Shown here one piece after another: positions 50,642-58,598 of a stretch of DNA of 64,000 bases; the first letter of the stretch is position 1, and every line of letters begins with the position of its first letter. The notes beneath the pieces were generated by a model. That model was not told the DNA's origin. It was given only the letters and a program-made list of their open reading frames with translations, and searched no databases. A program made the translations under genes and the position numbers. The stretch spans positions 2,232,001-2,296,000 of the forward strand of contig NZ_CP121679.1 of NCBI RefSeq assembly GCF_029760895.1, read 5' to 3'. The DNA is from Ancylobacter sp. WKF20. GTDB lineage: Bacteria; Pseudomonadota; Alphaproteobacteria; Rhizobiales; Xanthobacteraceae.

Positions 50642-51847
50642 ATGAAGGAAATCGCAGCGAGCCTGGCCGTCTCGGTGCTGGCGAGCGGCGCCGCTTATGC
50701 GGAGGAACCGCGCCGGCGCGTCGCGCCGCCCGCGGTTTATGAGGTCGCGCCAGGCCTCGGCCACTTCACCGACAATGTGCTCTTCGGCGAAGTGTGGGTG
50801 CGCGATGCTCTCGCCCCGCGTGACCGCAGCCTTGTCACGGTGTCGGTCCTTGTCTCGACCGGCAAGACCGCCCAGATCGGCAGCCATGTCCGCCGCGCGC
50901 TCGACAACGGCGTGAAGCCGGAGGAACTCGGCGAACTGATCACTCAGCTTGCCTTCTACTCCGGTTGGCCTAACGCCATTTCGGCCGTCACCGAGACGAA
51001 GAAGGTGTTCGAGGAGCGCAAGATCGGCCCCGTCGCGGACAGCGCTGCTGACCGTATCCAGCTGGAGGCCACCGCCGAAGCGGCGCGCGCGGCCCTCATC
51101 GCGGAGAACGTGTCCCCCACCACCCCGGCTCTCGCGGACCTGACCAACCGCGTGCTGTTCGGCGACCTCTGGCGTCGTCCCGACATGGCCCCGCGCGATC
51201 GCAGCCTCGTCACCATGGCGGCGCTGATCGCCATTGGCCAGCCCGAACAGATTCCCTTTCATGCCAACCGCGCCATGGACAATGGGCTCACCCGCGAAGA
51301 GGTCGCGGAGGTGGCGACCCATGTCGCGTTCTATGCGGGCTGGCCACGGGCCATGTCGGCCGTCCCGGTTCTCAAGCAGGTGTTCGCCTCCCGCGAGGCA
51401 GCGGCAGCGCCGTCGAACGCGGCGGCCTCTGGGGAACTGAAGGTCATTCGCGCCGAGCCGGCCAGCCAGGGCACGCCCGGCCCAGCGTCGAACTTCACCG
51501 GCGAGGTGCGCGTCACCAACCGCTATGCCGGCGAGGCTCCGGCACGCATCGGGGGCGGCCTTGTCTCCTTCGCGGCCGGGGCCCGCACCGCGTGGCACAC
51601 CCACCCGCTCGGTCAGACGCTGTTCATCGTTTCCGGCCAGGGCTGGGTGCAGAAAGAAGGCGGACCGATCATCGAGGTTGGTCCCGGCGATGTGGTCTGG
51701 ATCCCGCCAAATGTGAAGCATTGGCATGGCGCCAGCGCCGCTACGCCGATGTCGCACTTCGCTGTTGCCGAGGCCTTGAACGGCAGCGCTGTCACTTGGA
51801 TGGAGCAGGTGCCGGAATCCCAGTATCGCACGGGGCCGGCCAGATAA
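50642..51847 (+). CDS. Secreted double carboxymuconolactone-decarboxylase-like / cupin fusion
   Basis: A 401-residue protein with signal peptide ([11 protein letters not shown], about 1-20). Two CMD/AhpD-like repeats (about 35-125 and 150-240) share the block [10 protein letters not shown] and [16 protein letters not shown] / [16 protein letters not shown]; there is no CxxC, so it is not a peroxidase-type AhpD. A C-terminal cupin (about 265-385) carries the metal site [17 protein letters not shown] and HWHG. AAGGAGG precedes the ATG. It follows the P460/DUF4405 pair by 88 bp. Related single-chain CMD-cupin proteins exist; the reaction is unknown. Confidence 0.88.
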   Translation: MKEIAASLAVSVLASGAAYAEEPRRRVAPPAVYEVAPGLGHFTDNVLFGEVWVRDALAPRDRSLVTVSVLVSTGKTAQIGSHVRRALDNGVKPEELGELITQLAFYSGWPNAISAVTETKKVFEERKIGPVADSAADRIQLEATAEAARAALIAENVSPTTPALADLTNRVLFGDLWRRPDMAPRDRSLVTMAALIAIGQPEQIPFHANRAMDNGLTREEVAEVATHVAFYAGWPRAMSAVPVLKQVFASREAAAAPSNAAASGELKVIRAEPASQGTPGPASNFTGEVRVTNRYAGEAPARIGGGLVSFAAGARTAWHTHPLGQTLFIVSGQGWVQKEGGPIIEVGPGDVVWIPPNVKHWHGASAATPMSHFAVAEALNGSAVTWMEQVPESQYRTGPAR

Positions 51848-51848
51848 C

Positions 51849-51865
51849 GGCAAAGCGGCTTTGCC
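51849..51865 (+). terminator. Short hairpin after the CMD-cupin gene
   Basis: GGCAAAG (51849-51855) and CTTTGCC (51859-51865) with a 3-nt loop sit 1 bp past the stop codon. Weak by itself; the larger hairpin at 51915 follows. Confidence 0.4.
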
Positions 51866-51914
51866 CCGTTCGACGTGAACAAATCGGAGGGGGACGCGGC
51901 GCTCTACCCCCATA

Positions 51915-51957
51915 CAAGGCCGACAGCGCGGAATTGCGGGCCGCGCCGTCGGCCTTG
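51915..51957. terminator. Bidirectional hairpin between convergent genes
   Basis: Arms CAAGGCCGAC (51915-51924) and GTCGGCCTTG (51948-51957) plus an inner stem GCGCGG (51926-51931)/CCGCGC (51941-51946) lie in the 117-bp gap between the convergent CMD-cupin and SDR genes, ending 8 bp before the SDR stop. Confidence 0.65.
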
Positions 51958-51964
51958 CCTCCGG

Positions 51965-52798
51965 CTAGCTCGGAGCGAGCTCGCCGAAGAAGTAGGAGGC
52001 GGTCACACCGCCATCCATCAAGAAATCACTGCCCGTGATGAAGCCGCCGTCCGGGCCCATGAGAAGGGCACCGACATTGCCCACCTCGTCCGGGGTCGCG
52101 GCACGGCCCACGGGCGACAGATCAATCATCCGCCGATAGCCGGCCCCGCGCGGGCCTGTGAGTTCATCCTTCGCAAGCGGCGTGATGACGATGCCCGGGC
52201 TGATCGTGTTGATGCGCGCGCCACGCTTCGCCCAGCGCACGGCCTCGGCCATCACACGCAGAGAGTTCCCCCGCTTGGAGAGCTGATAGGCATGGAGCGA
52301 ATCCGTGACCTGGTCGGGCTGCAGCATGGGCAGCGCAAGCAGTTCCTCCACGGGGGTCAACGCAAGGGCTGCGTTCTGCTCCGCAGTCAGAGCCCCAAGA
52401 CGATGCCCGGACTGCGAGGCGACGACGACACCCGAGCCACCACGCGCGATGACGCTTCCAAACGCCTCCAGCATCAACGCCGTGCCATAGAGATCCACGC
52501 GAAGGATGGTTTCCGGCGACGCCTGCGAGGGCGAAACGCCGGCCGCATGAATGACGCCGGTCACGTCACCCAGCTTCGTCGCGGCCTCCACCAGCGCCTC
52601 GACGGATGGCCGCGAAGCGACATCAACCGTCGCGGTGCTCACCTCAAAACCAGCATCGGCGAGAACACCCGCCGCCGCCTCGGCATTGTCTCTTCTGAGG
52701 TCCGCGAGCAGCACGCGCTTGCCGGAACTGATGCGGCGCGCGATCGCCTGGCCGATCGAACCTGCGCCGATCACTACGATGACATCGCTCACGGCCAC
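51965..52798 (-). CDS. Short-chain dehydrogenase/reductase (SDR)
   Basis: A 277-residue SDR, IVVIGAGSIGQAIARRISS being the cofactor motif (GAGSIG), with Ser in VVVASQSGHRLG and YQLSK as catalytic Tyr/Lys pair. C-terminal LLMGPDGGFITGSDFLMDGG is typical. It is divergent from the LysR regulator at 53142 and probably controlled by it. Confidence 0.92.
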   Translation of the reverse strand: MAVSDVIVVIGAGSIGQAIARRISSGKRVLLADLRRDNAEAAAGVLADAGFEVSTATVDVASRPSVEALVEAATKLGDVTGVIHAAGVSPSQASPETILRVDLYGTALMLEAFGSVIARGGSGVVVASQSGHRLGALTAEQNAALALTPVEELLALPMLQPDQVTDSLHAYQLSKRGNSLRVMAEAVRWAKRGARINTISPGIVITPLAKDELTGPRGAGYRRMIDLSPVGRAATPDEVGNVGALLMGPDGGFITGSDFLMDGGVTASYFFGELAPS

Positions 52799-53141
52799 TC
52801 TCTTTCATAGGTTAATCGCGGGGAAGGAAGCAGCAGGCTGAGAACCGCATGCAGGAGCTTCCGAACACTAAATAATGCCTCGCGCAGACCGCGTGAGAAG
52901 CTGCCGCTCGCGAAGTCATCGTCCCTTCGGCTCTTCCGCGGATGGCGTGTGAGTGTCCTTGTCAAACCGAAGGACCGAGGAGCCGCCCCCCTGTTCTTCA
53001 GAACGCCAAAAACCACTTCCCGCCATGCTCATCCTCCGGGGACGGCCCCGCGCCTACGTTGGCTATGCCAATAACCTATTCGTGAGTCATTCCTCTGATA
53101 AGTGGGTATAAAAGGCATAAGATCATATCGGAGGTTCATGA
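52799..53141. promoter_or_regulatory. Divergent SDR/LysR promoter region
   Basis: 343 bp without a supportable gene. CATAGGTTAAT at 52806-52816, right at the SDR start, and its near-inverse at 53071-53080 (AATAGGTTAT on the minus strand) resemble the arm of the dyad at 54075. TATAAA at 53107-53112 is a likely -10 for the LysR gene and GGAGG at 53130-53134 its ribosome site; AGGTTCATG at 53132-53140 overlaps that site. Confidence 0.5.
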
Positions 53142-54035
53142 ATGCGGCGCGAGGATCTGGTTGACCTGAACGCTTTCCTTGCTGTCGCGGAAGAAAAGAG
53201 CTTCACGCGCGCCGCCGCCCGCCTGGGCACGTCGCAGTCGGCACTCAGCTACACGGTCCGCAGGCTGGAGGCGCAGCTCGGAGTCCGTCTTCTGACCCGC
53301 ACCACACGGAGCGTGGCCCCGACCGAGGCTGGCGAACGGCTTGTCGAGACCCTGCGGCCTGCCTTGGAAAGCATAGAACTCCAGCTGTCGTCGTTAGGCG
53401 AGTTGCGGGAGAAACCTGCAGGAACCATCCGCATCACGACATCGGAACACGCGACCGAAACGGTATTGTGGCCGGCGCTCGAAAAGCTTCTCCCCAAATA
53501 TCCAGACATCAACGTAGAGCTGAGCATCGATTCCAGCCTGACGGACATCGTAACGGAACGTTTTGATGCCGGCGTGCGCCTCGGCGAGGCCCTTGCCAAA
53601 GATATGGTTGCTGTCCGCATCGGCCCGGAATTGCGAATGGCGATTGTGGGATCTCCCGCATATTTCGAAAATCATCCTATTCCTCAGACACCTCACGACC
53701 TCTCCAATCACAAATGCATAAACCTTCGCATGTTAAGCGCCGGCGGACTTTATGCCTGGGAACTTGAGAAGGACGGCCGTGAAATACGGGTGCGCGTCGA
53801 CGGGAGACTAACCTTCAACAATGTGAATGCGATCATAAGGGCAGCGGTTGCCGGATTTGGCCTCGGCTTCGTCATGGAAGATCGTGTCGAGGCGCATTTG
53901 GCGGATGGAAGCCTCATACGCGTCCTGGACAGCTGGTGCCCGTCTTTTCCAGGCTATCATCTCTATTACCCAAGCCGCCGCCAGCCATCGGCGGCCTTTT
54001 CCGTGCTGGTGGATGCCCTTCGCTATCGGGGGTGA
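53142..54035 (+). CDS. LysR-family transcriptional regulator
   Basis: A 297-residue LysR regulator of the common CrgA/AaeR-like group: HTH FLAVAEEKSFTRAAARLGTSQSALSYTVRRLEAQ, then RTTRSVAPTEAGERL and a C-terminal effector domain (GTIRITTSEHATETVLWPAL). GGAGG 7 nt before the ATG. Divergent from an SDR gene. Dyads with ATGA...TCAT arms near its own gene, the P460 gene and an aldo/keto reductase gene are candidate binding sites. Confidence 0.93.
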   Translation: MRREDLVDLNAFLAVAEEKSFTRAAARLGTSQSALSYTVRRLEAQLGVRLLTRTTRSVAPTEAGERLVETLRPALESIELQLSSLGELREKPAGTIRITTSEHATETVLWPALEKLLPKYPDINVELSIDSSLTDIVTERFDAGVRLGEALAKDMVAVRIGPELRMAIVGSPAYFENHPIPQTPHDLSNHKCINLRMLSAGGLYAWELEKDGREIRVRVDGRLTFNNVNAIIRAAVAGFGLGFVMEDRVEAHLADGSLIRVLDSWCPSFPGYHLYYPSRRQPSAAFSVLVDALRYRG

Positions 54036-54073
54036 GCGGGTCGCGCGGTCACGCCATCAGCAGCGCCGCCATT

Positions 54074-54098
54074 CATGAACCTCTCATATAGGTTCATG
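54074..54098. promoter_or_regulatory. Perfect inverted repeat (candidate LysR-type site)
   Basis: CATGAACCT (54074-54082) and AGGTTCATG (54090-54098) form a perfect 9-bp inverted repeat with a 7-bp spacer, 38 bp after the LysR stop and 135 bp before the cytochrome c pseudogene. It could be a terminator-like stem, but the AT-rich spacer, lack of a U-run and related copies elsewhere favour an operator. Confidence 0.6.
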
Positions 54099-54232
54099 CG
54101 ACAGAGGCCGGCTAATGTTTTATCGGAAGCTCCGCTAACGTAAACTGATCTTGGCTTATGCAATGAGAAGGCTGGGCGATCCACTGATACCCAGATTCAT
54201 TGCTAACTGAAAGTTGATCAGCAAGCGGACCA

Positions 54233-54614
54233 ATGATGAACTACAAAATAGGTGCCTTTTATCTAAGACGCCTGGCGACACTTGGTCTTCTTTCTACGTC
54301 ATTTTTCTGTCCGTGGCAGCGCCGTGTGTGAGCGGCTATTCCACCCACGCAGCGCATCATGGCATTCGATGCGTCGAGCACGAACCGGATCGCATCCAGC
54401 GTCGCGGATGAAGGCGGCCGCGCGGCCGGCAGCGTTGAGAGCGCACGTGGTTTCAAAACAACCTCGGCATCACCTGGGAGGCCGCCCGGATTGAGACGTT
54501 TATCGCGAACCCGCGCGCGATGGTTCCGGGCACCGCCATGAAGGTGGCGGCCGCCACCGCACCGACCGGACGGACATCGCGGCGCAGCTTCAGGGTCTGA
54601 CGCTACCGAACTGA
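54233..54614 (+). pseudogene. Frameshifted cytochrome c pseudogene
   Basis: Class I cytochrome c reads in successive frames only. From ATG 54233 a signal-peptide-like piece (MMNYKIGAFYLRRLATLGLL) ends in a stop at 54329. ERLFH (54330-54344) then leads to the heme site, now RSASWH instead of CSACH. FDASSTNRIASSVADEGG and RAAGSVESARGF occupy 54365-54454; LGITWEAARIETFIANPRA and MVPGTAMKVA follow in another frame from 54457; TDRTDIAAQLQGLTLPN plus TGA ends it (54561-54614) in a further frame. At least four frame changes and loss of the CxxCH motif mean no functional product. Intact homologues often accept electrons from molybdenum dehydrogenases like the one encoded next. Confidence 0.75.
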
Positions 54615-54644
54615 GTGCCACTCTTGCCGACTTGGGAGCGCAAC

Positions 54645-55112
54645 ATGGCAAAACTGAACATCAATGGCCGGACGGTCGATATCGATGTCGAGGACGACAC
54701 CCCCCTCCTCTGGGTGATCCGGGAGCAGGTCGGCCTCACGGGTACAAAATACGGCTGCGGCGTCGGGCAATGCGGGGCCTGCACCGTGCATCTGGACGGC
54801 GTGGCGACACGCTCCTGTGTCTTGCCGATCGGTGCGGTGACCGAAGATCAGAAGATCGTCACCATTGAGGGCCTCGGCGCCGACAAGCCCCATCCAGTCC
54901 AGCAAGCCTGGGCCGAGTTGGACGTCGCCCAGTGCGGCTACTGCCAGGTGGGCATGGTCATGGCTGCGGCGTCGCTGATCGCGCAGAATCCCAGCCCGAC
55001 CGACGAGGATATCCGGGCGGACATCACCAATATCTGCCGGTGTGGCACCTATCCGCGCGTGCTGGCCGGCGTGAAGCTCGCCGCCGAACGCATGGCCGCG
55101 AACAAAGGTTGA
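54645..55112 (+). CDS. (2Fe-2S) small subunit of a xanthine-oxidase-family dehydrogenase (IorA-like)
   Basis: A 155-residue iron-sulfur subunit. The plant-type cluster ligands are in GCGVGQCGACTVHLDG and the second cluster in CGYCQVGMVM and CRCGTYPR. Start at ATG 54645 (MAKLNINGRTVDIDVED) with GGGAGC upstream. No signal peptide, so it should be carried across the membrane with the Tat-exported large subunit. It is 11 bp upstream of that gene. Closest in pattern to isoquinoline 1-oxidoreductase/aldehyde dehydrogenase small subunits. Confidence 0.93.
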   Translation: MAKLNINGRTVDIDVEDDTPLLWVIREQVGLTGTKYGCGVGQCGACTVHLDGVATRSCVLPIGAVTEDQKIVTIEGLGADKPHPVQQAWAELDVAQCGYCQVGMVMAAASLIAQNPSPTDEDIRADITNICRCGTYPRVLAGVKLAAERMAANKG

Positions 55113-55123
55113 GGACCATCGCC

Positions 55124-57340
55124 ATGAGCATGCATCCCGTCATGGATCAGCCCCTTCCCGAGGCGTCGCCAGCCAAGGCAGCGCTTTCTCGCCGTGGCTT
55201 TCTCGCCGGCGTCGGTGCCGCCGCGGGCGCGTTCACATTGGGCTTTTCGCTTCCGCTACCGGGCCGCGCCCTGGCGCAAAGCGGTGCGTCAGAGGTCAAT
55301 GCGTGGGTGGTCATCCAGCCGGACGAGACCGTGATCCTGAGGATCGCGCGGATCGAGATGGGCCAAGGATCGCTTACGGGTCTCGCCCAGCTTCTGGCCG
55401 AGGAGCTGGAATGCAACTGGGACAATGTGCGCTTCGAACTGGTGAAGCCCGGGCAGAACAAGAGCCGCGCCAATGCCTGGGGCACCCAGTCTACGGGCGG
55501 CTCGCGGGCGATCCGCGGCTCCCATGAATATGTTCGCAAGGGCGGCGCGACCGCGCGCGCCATGCTTGTGGGCGCGGCGGCGAAGCAGTGGGGTGTGCCC
55601 ACCGACCAATGCACCGTCTCCAAGGGCGTCATCAGCCATGCCCAAAGCGGCCGCTCGACAACCTACGGGGCGGTGGCCGGGGCCGCTAACGGTATGACCC
55701 CGCCCACGGATATCCGCCTCAAGGATCCCAAAGACTGGACCATTGCCGGTCGTTCAGTGAAGCGGCTCGACACCGCCGACAAGCTCGATGGTTCGCTGAT
55801 CTACGGCGTCGATTACACGATGCCCGGCATGCTGGTGGCGGTGCCGAAGGCGTGTCCCGTCCATGGCGGCAAGCTGAAGAGCTTCGACGCCTCCGCCGTC
55901 GCAAACAGGCGTGGCGTGAAGCATGTTCTCAAGGTTGACGATGAGACCGTCGCCGTTGTCGCCGACACGTTCTGGCACGCCAAGACCGCGCTTGAAGCCC
56001 TGCCCATCGAGTGGGATGAGGGCCCGAACGCGGCGGTCTCAAGCGAGCAGATCGCCGCCCTGCTGCGGGAGGGGCTTTCGGCCGACACTCCTTATGTCGG
56101 TAACCGCGCCGGAGATGCGAAGGCAGTCCTTGCCAAGGCGACGCGGCTCATCGAGGCCGATTACGGTTTCCCCTACCAGAACCATGCCCCCATGGAGGTG
56201 CTGGCCGCGACAGTGCGGTGGACGCCGGAGCGGTGCGATGTGTGGGGACCGACCCAGGTCCCCGAGGCTGCCCTCGCCACCGTCTCTGCCGCTGCGGCCT
56301 TGCCGCCCGAAGCGTGCGAAATCCACGTGATGCGCATCGGCGGCAGCTTCGGTCGGCGCCTGCAGACCGATTATCTGCGCCTTGCGACGCTGATCGCCAA
56401 GCAAGTCCCCAACACGCCCGTCAAGATGATGTGGACGCGTGAAGAGGACATGGTGCAGGGGCGCTTTCATCCCGTCACCCAGTGCCGGCTGCGCGGGTCT
56501 CTCGACGCCCAGGGCAATGTCGAGGCGCTCCATATGCGCATCGCCGGCCAGTCCATCGCGATCTACGCCTATCCCTCGGCCATGACGGCCAATGGGGATC
56601 CGTTTGTGTTTCAGGGCCTGCTGCCCGATGGCACCGAGATGGCCATCGGCTACACCTTCCCGAACGTTCTGATTGATTACGCCATGCGCAATCCGCACAT
56701 CCGGCCGGGGGCCTGGCGCGGCGTCAATCTCAACCAGAACGCCGTCTATCTGGAATGCTTCATTGACGAACTGGCCCATGCTGTGCAGCAGGACCCGCTG
56801 GTGTTCCGCCGCAAGCTGATGGCCAACCACCCCAAGCATCTGGCCGTTCTTGAAGCTGCGGCCAAGGGCATTGGCTGGGAGACCAGCAAGCCGCCCGAGG
56901 GGGTCTACCGCGGTCTTGCCCAGGTCATGGGTTTCGGCAGCTACGTCGCGGCGGCGGCGGAAGTGTCCGTGAATAAAGGCCAGCTCAAGATCCACCGCAT
57001 CGTAGCGGCGACCGATCCCGGTCATGTGGTGAACCCGCAACAGGTCGAGGCACAGGTCGCCGGCTCTTTCGTCTACGGGCTTTCCGCCATGCTCTATGGG
57101 GAATGCACGGTGAAGGACGGACGCATCGAGCAGGAGAATTTCGACACCTACAATGTGATGCGTCTCGACGAGATGCCCGAAGTCACGGTGATCCCCATGC
57201 CGTCGGGCGGCTTCTGGGGCGGGGTTGGCGAACCGACCATCGCCGTTGCCGCGCCCGCAGTTCTCAACGCGATCTTCGCCGCGACGGGAAAACGGGTACG
57301 TCAGCTTCCGTTGAAGAATATGGACTTGAACATGACCTGA
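55124..57340 (+). CDS. Molybdopterin large subunit of a Tat-exported dehydrogenase (IorB-like)
   Basis: A 738-residue molybdenum hydroxylase large subunit of the isoquinoline-oxidoreductase/membrane aldehyde dehydrogenase type. The Tat signal is LSRRGFLAGVG (Arg23-Arg24), start at ATG 55124 with TTGAGG upstream. Conserved pieces include GQGSLTGLAQLLAEELE, HVMRIGGSFGRRLQTD, RPGAWRGVNLNQNAVYLECF and GVGEPTIAVAAPAV with the catalytic Glu near the C-terminus. The family transfers electrons to c-type cytochromes; the upstream cytochrome gene is a wreck, so another acceptor must be used. Substrate is an aldehyde or N-heterocycle. Confidence 0.92.
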   Translation: MSMHPVMDQPLPEASPAKAALSRRGFLAGVGAAAGAFTLGFSLPLPGRALAQSGASEVNAWVVIQPDETVILRIARIEMGQGSLTGLAQLLAEELECNWDNVRFELVKPGQNKSRANAWGTQSTGGSRAIRGSHEYVRKGGATARAMLVGAAAKQWGVPTDQCTVSKGVISHAQSGRSTTYGAVAGAANGMTPPTDIRLKDPKDWTIAGRSVKRLDTADKLDGSLIYGVDYTMPGMLVAVPKACPVHGGKLKSFDASAVANRRGVKHVLKVDDETVAVVADTFWHAKTALEALPIEWDEGPNAAVSSEQIAALLREGLSADTPYVGNRAGDAKAVLAKATRLIEADYGFPYQNHAPMEVLAATVRWTPERCDVWGPTQVPEAALATVSAAAALPPEACEIHVMRIGGSFGRRLQTDYLRLATLIAKQVPNTPVKMMWTREEDMVQGRFHPVTQCRLRGSLDAQGNVEALHMRIAGQSIAIYAYPSAMTANGDPFVFQGLLPDGTEMAIGYTFPNVLIDYAMRNPHIRPGAWRGVNLNQNAVYLECFIDELAHAVQQDPLVFRRKLMANHPKHLAVLEAAAKGIGWETSKPPEGVYRGLAQVMGFGSYVAAAAEVSVNKGQLKIHRIVAATDPGHVVNPQQVEAQVAGSFVYGLSAMLYGECTVKDGRIEQENFDTYNVMRLDEMPEVTVIPMPSGGFWGGVGEPTIAVAAPAVLNAIFAATGKRVRQLPLKNMDLNMT

Positions 57341-57848
57341 CGGGCCCCGCGGTTTGGATTGCGTTCGCGACAAGCCGCGGAGCTCAAGATGAGAGGCCGG
57401 GGAGAGGCGGATTTCCATGACGGGTTGAGGGAGGAAAGAGACCTCCGTCACCCGTCATGGAGGGCGGTCCCCATGAATATGCTGTTCCGAATAATGGTCG
57501 GGATGCCGGCGACGGTGACAAGGTAGATGTCGCGTTTGGCGAACTGACCGTGATGGTGCGCCCTCGGGCCGATCACAGCCGGTCGCGCCTCTTTAGACGG
57601 ACGTTGCATCCTGAACGAGCACGAGGCCGGGGCGCCTTTCCCCGGACCTGTTCGGGAAGCCGACGAGTTTTGAAGGCCTGTTCCCGCACGTGGCAAAAGC
57701 TCGATCAAAGGGATCGAAACATAAGCCAACATTTCGACATCCCACTTTACATAGGATGCGTCACCGAAGGATGCCTGCCCGGTGCATGCGCGGCCTGCAC
57801 CGCGGCCTTGGCGCGGGAGGGTGGGAAAGAGACGGGAGCTCATCGTCC
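57341..57848. other. 508-bp intergenic stretch with no recognised gene
   Basis: Between the molybdenum enzyme and the two-component system. It contains the long hairpin 57414-57461. Open frames on both strands (plus 57457-57909; minus 57448-57867) lack recognisable motifs or a ribosome site; a decayed gene cannot be excluded, but I cannot name one. The last 60 bp hold the response-regulator leader. Confidence 0.5.
57414..57461. repeat. Long inverted repeat/hairpin
   Basis: Perfect 12-bp arms TCCATGACGGGT (57414-57425) and ACCCGTCATGGA (57450-57461), with an inner stem GGAGG (57430-57434)/CCTCC (57442-57446). It lies 74 bp after the molybdenum enzyme stop. No U-run follows; it may still end transcription, or be a remnant of a mobile-element end. 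Confidence 0.6.
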
Positions 57849-58598
57849 ATGTCGGAAGCACCAGCAATGTCGTCGCATACCGACGACGCTCTGCCTTCGC
57901 GCATCCTGATCGTCGAAGACGACCGGGAGATCGCGGCGATGCTGGTCGAACTCGTGACGGGAGCCGGGCTTGCCGCCCGCACCGTCCTTTCCGGCCGCGA
58001 CATGGACCGTCTTCTCAAGCAGCAATCGTTCGATCTCATCGTGCTCGACGCCATGCTCCCCGGCGAGGACGGTTTCAGTATCTGCCGACGATTGCGGGCC
58101 GCAGGGCCGGTGCCCATACTCATGCTGACCGCCCTTGGCGAGGACATCGACCGCATACTGGGTCTCGAACTCGGCGCCGATGACTATGTCACCAAGCCGT
58201 TCAACTCCCGCGAGCTTCTGGCCCGGATCAAGGCGCTTCTGCGCCGCGCCTCCTATGCCGCCCCGGCGGTGTCGCGCGGCGCGGTGATGGTCTTTGCCGG
58301 CTGGCGGCTGGACCCCATCGCGCGCAGCGTCCACGATCCCGACGGGGTAGAGATTTCGATGACCACCGCCGAATTCGACATACTGCACGCCTTCTGCTCG
58401 CATCCCGGTCAGGTCATGACCCGCGACCAGCTTCTGGCGCTGACCCATGCGGGCATCGCCGGCCCGGTCCAGCGGAGCATCGACGTGCATGTGAGCCGCG
58501 TCCGGCAGAAAATCGAGCCCAGCGTCAAGGAGCCCACGCTGATCAAGACCGTGCGCCTCGGCGGCTATCTCTTCACGCCGGTTGTCGAACGGCAATGA
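57849..58598 (+). CDS. OmpR-family response regulator
   Basis: A 249-residue regulator from the ATG at 57849 (ATG 57867 also possible). Receiver domain: ILIVEDDREIAAMLVELV, phosphoacceptor Asp in LIVLDAMLPGEDG, Lys in DYVTKPF. C-terminal winged helix: LDPIARSVHDPDGVEISMT to TVRLGGYLF. The stop overlaps the kinase start by 4 bp (ATGA). Confidence 0.95.
   Translation: MSEAPAMSSHTDDALPSRILIVEDDREIAAMLVELVTGAGLAARTVLSGRDMDRLLKQQSFDLIVLDAMLPGEDGFSICRRLRAAGPVPILMLTALGEDIDRILGLELGADDYVTKPFNSRELLARIKALLRRASYAAPAVSRGAVMVFAGWRLDPIARSVHDPDGVEISMTTAEFDILHAFCSHPGQVMTRDQLLALTHAGIAGPVQRSIDVHVSRVRQKIEPSVKEPTLIKTVRLGGYLFTPVVERQ

Noticed and set aside
54282..54541. Several 60-70 codon plus-strand frames in the gap before the molybdenum enzyme
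   Set aside because: Each carries only a slice of cytochrome c similarity; together they are better explained as one frameshifted pseudogene.
56039..57451. A 470-codon minus-strand frame
   Set aside because: Antisense to the molybdenum dehydrogenase large subunit, which is a well-supported gene.
57457..57909. A 150-codon plus-strand frame with several Cys residues in the gap before the response regulator
   Set aside because: No ribosome site, no recognisable motif, and it overlaps the response-regulator start; considered noncoding.
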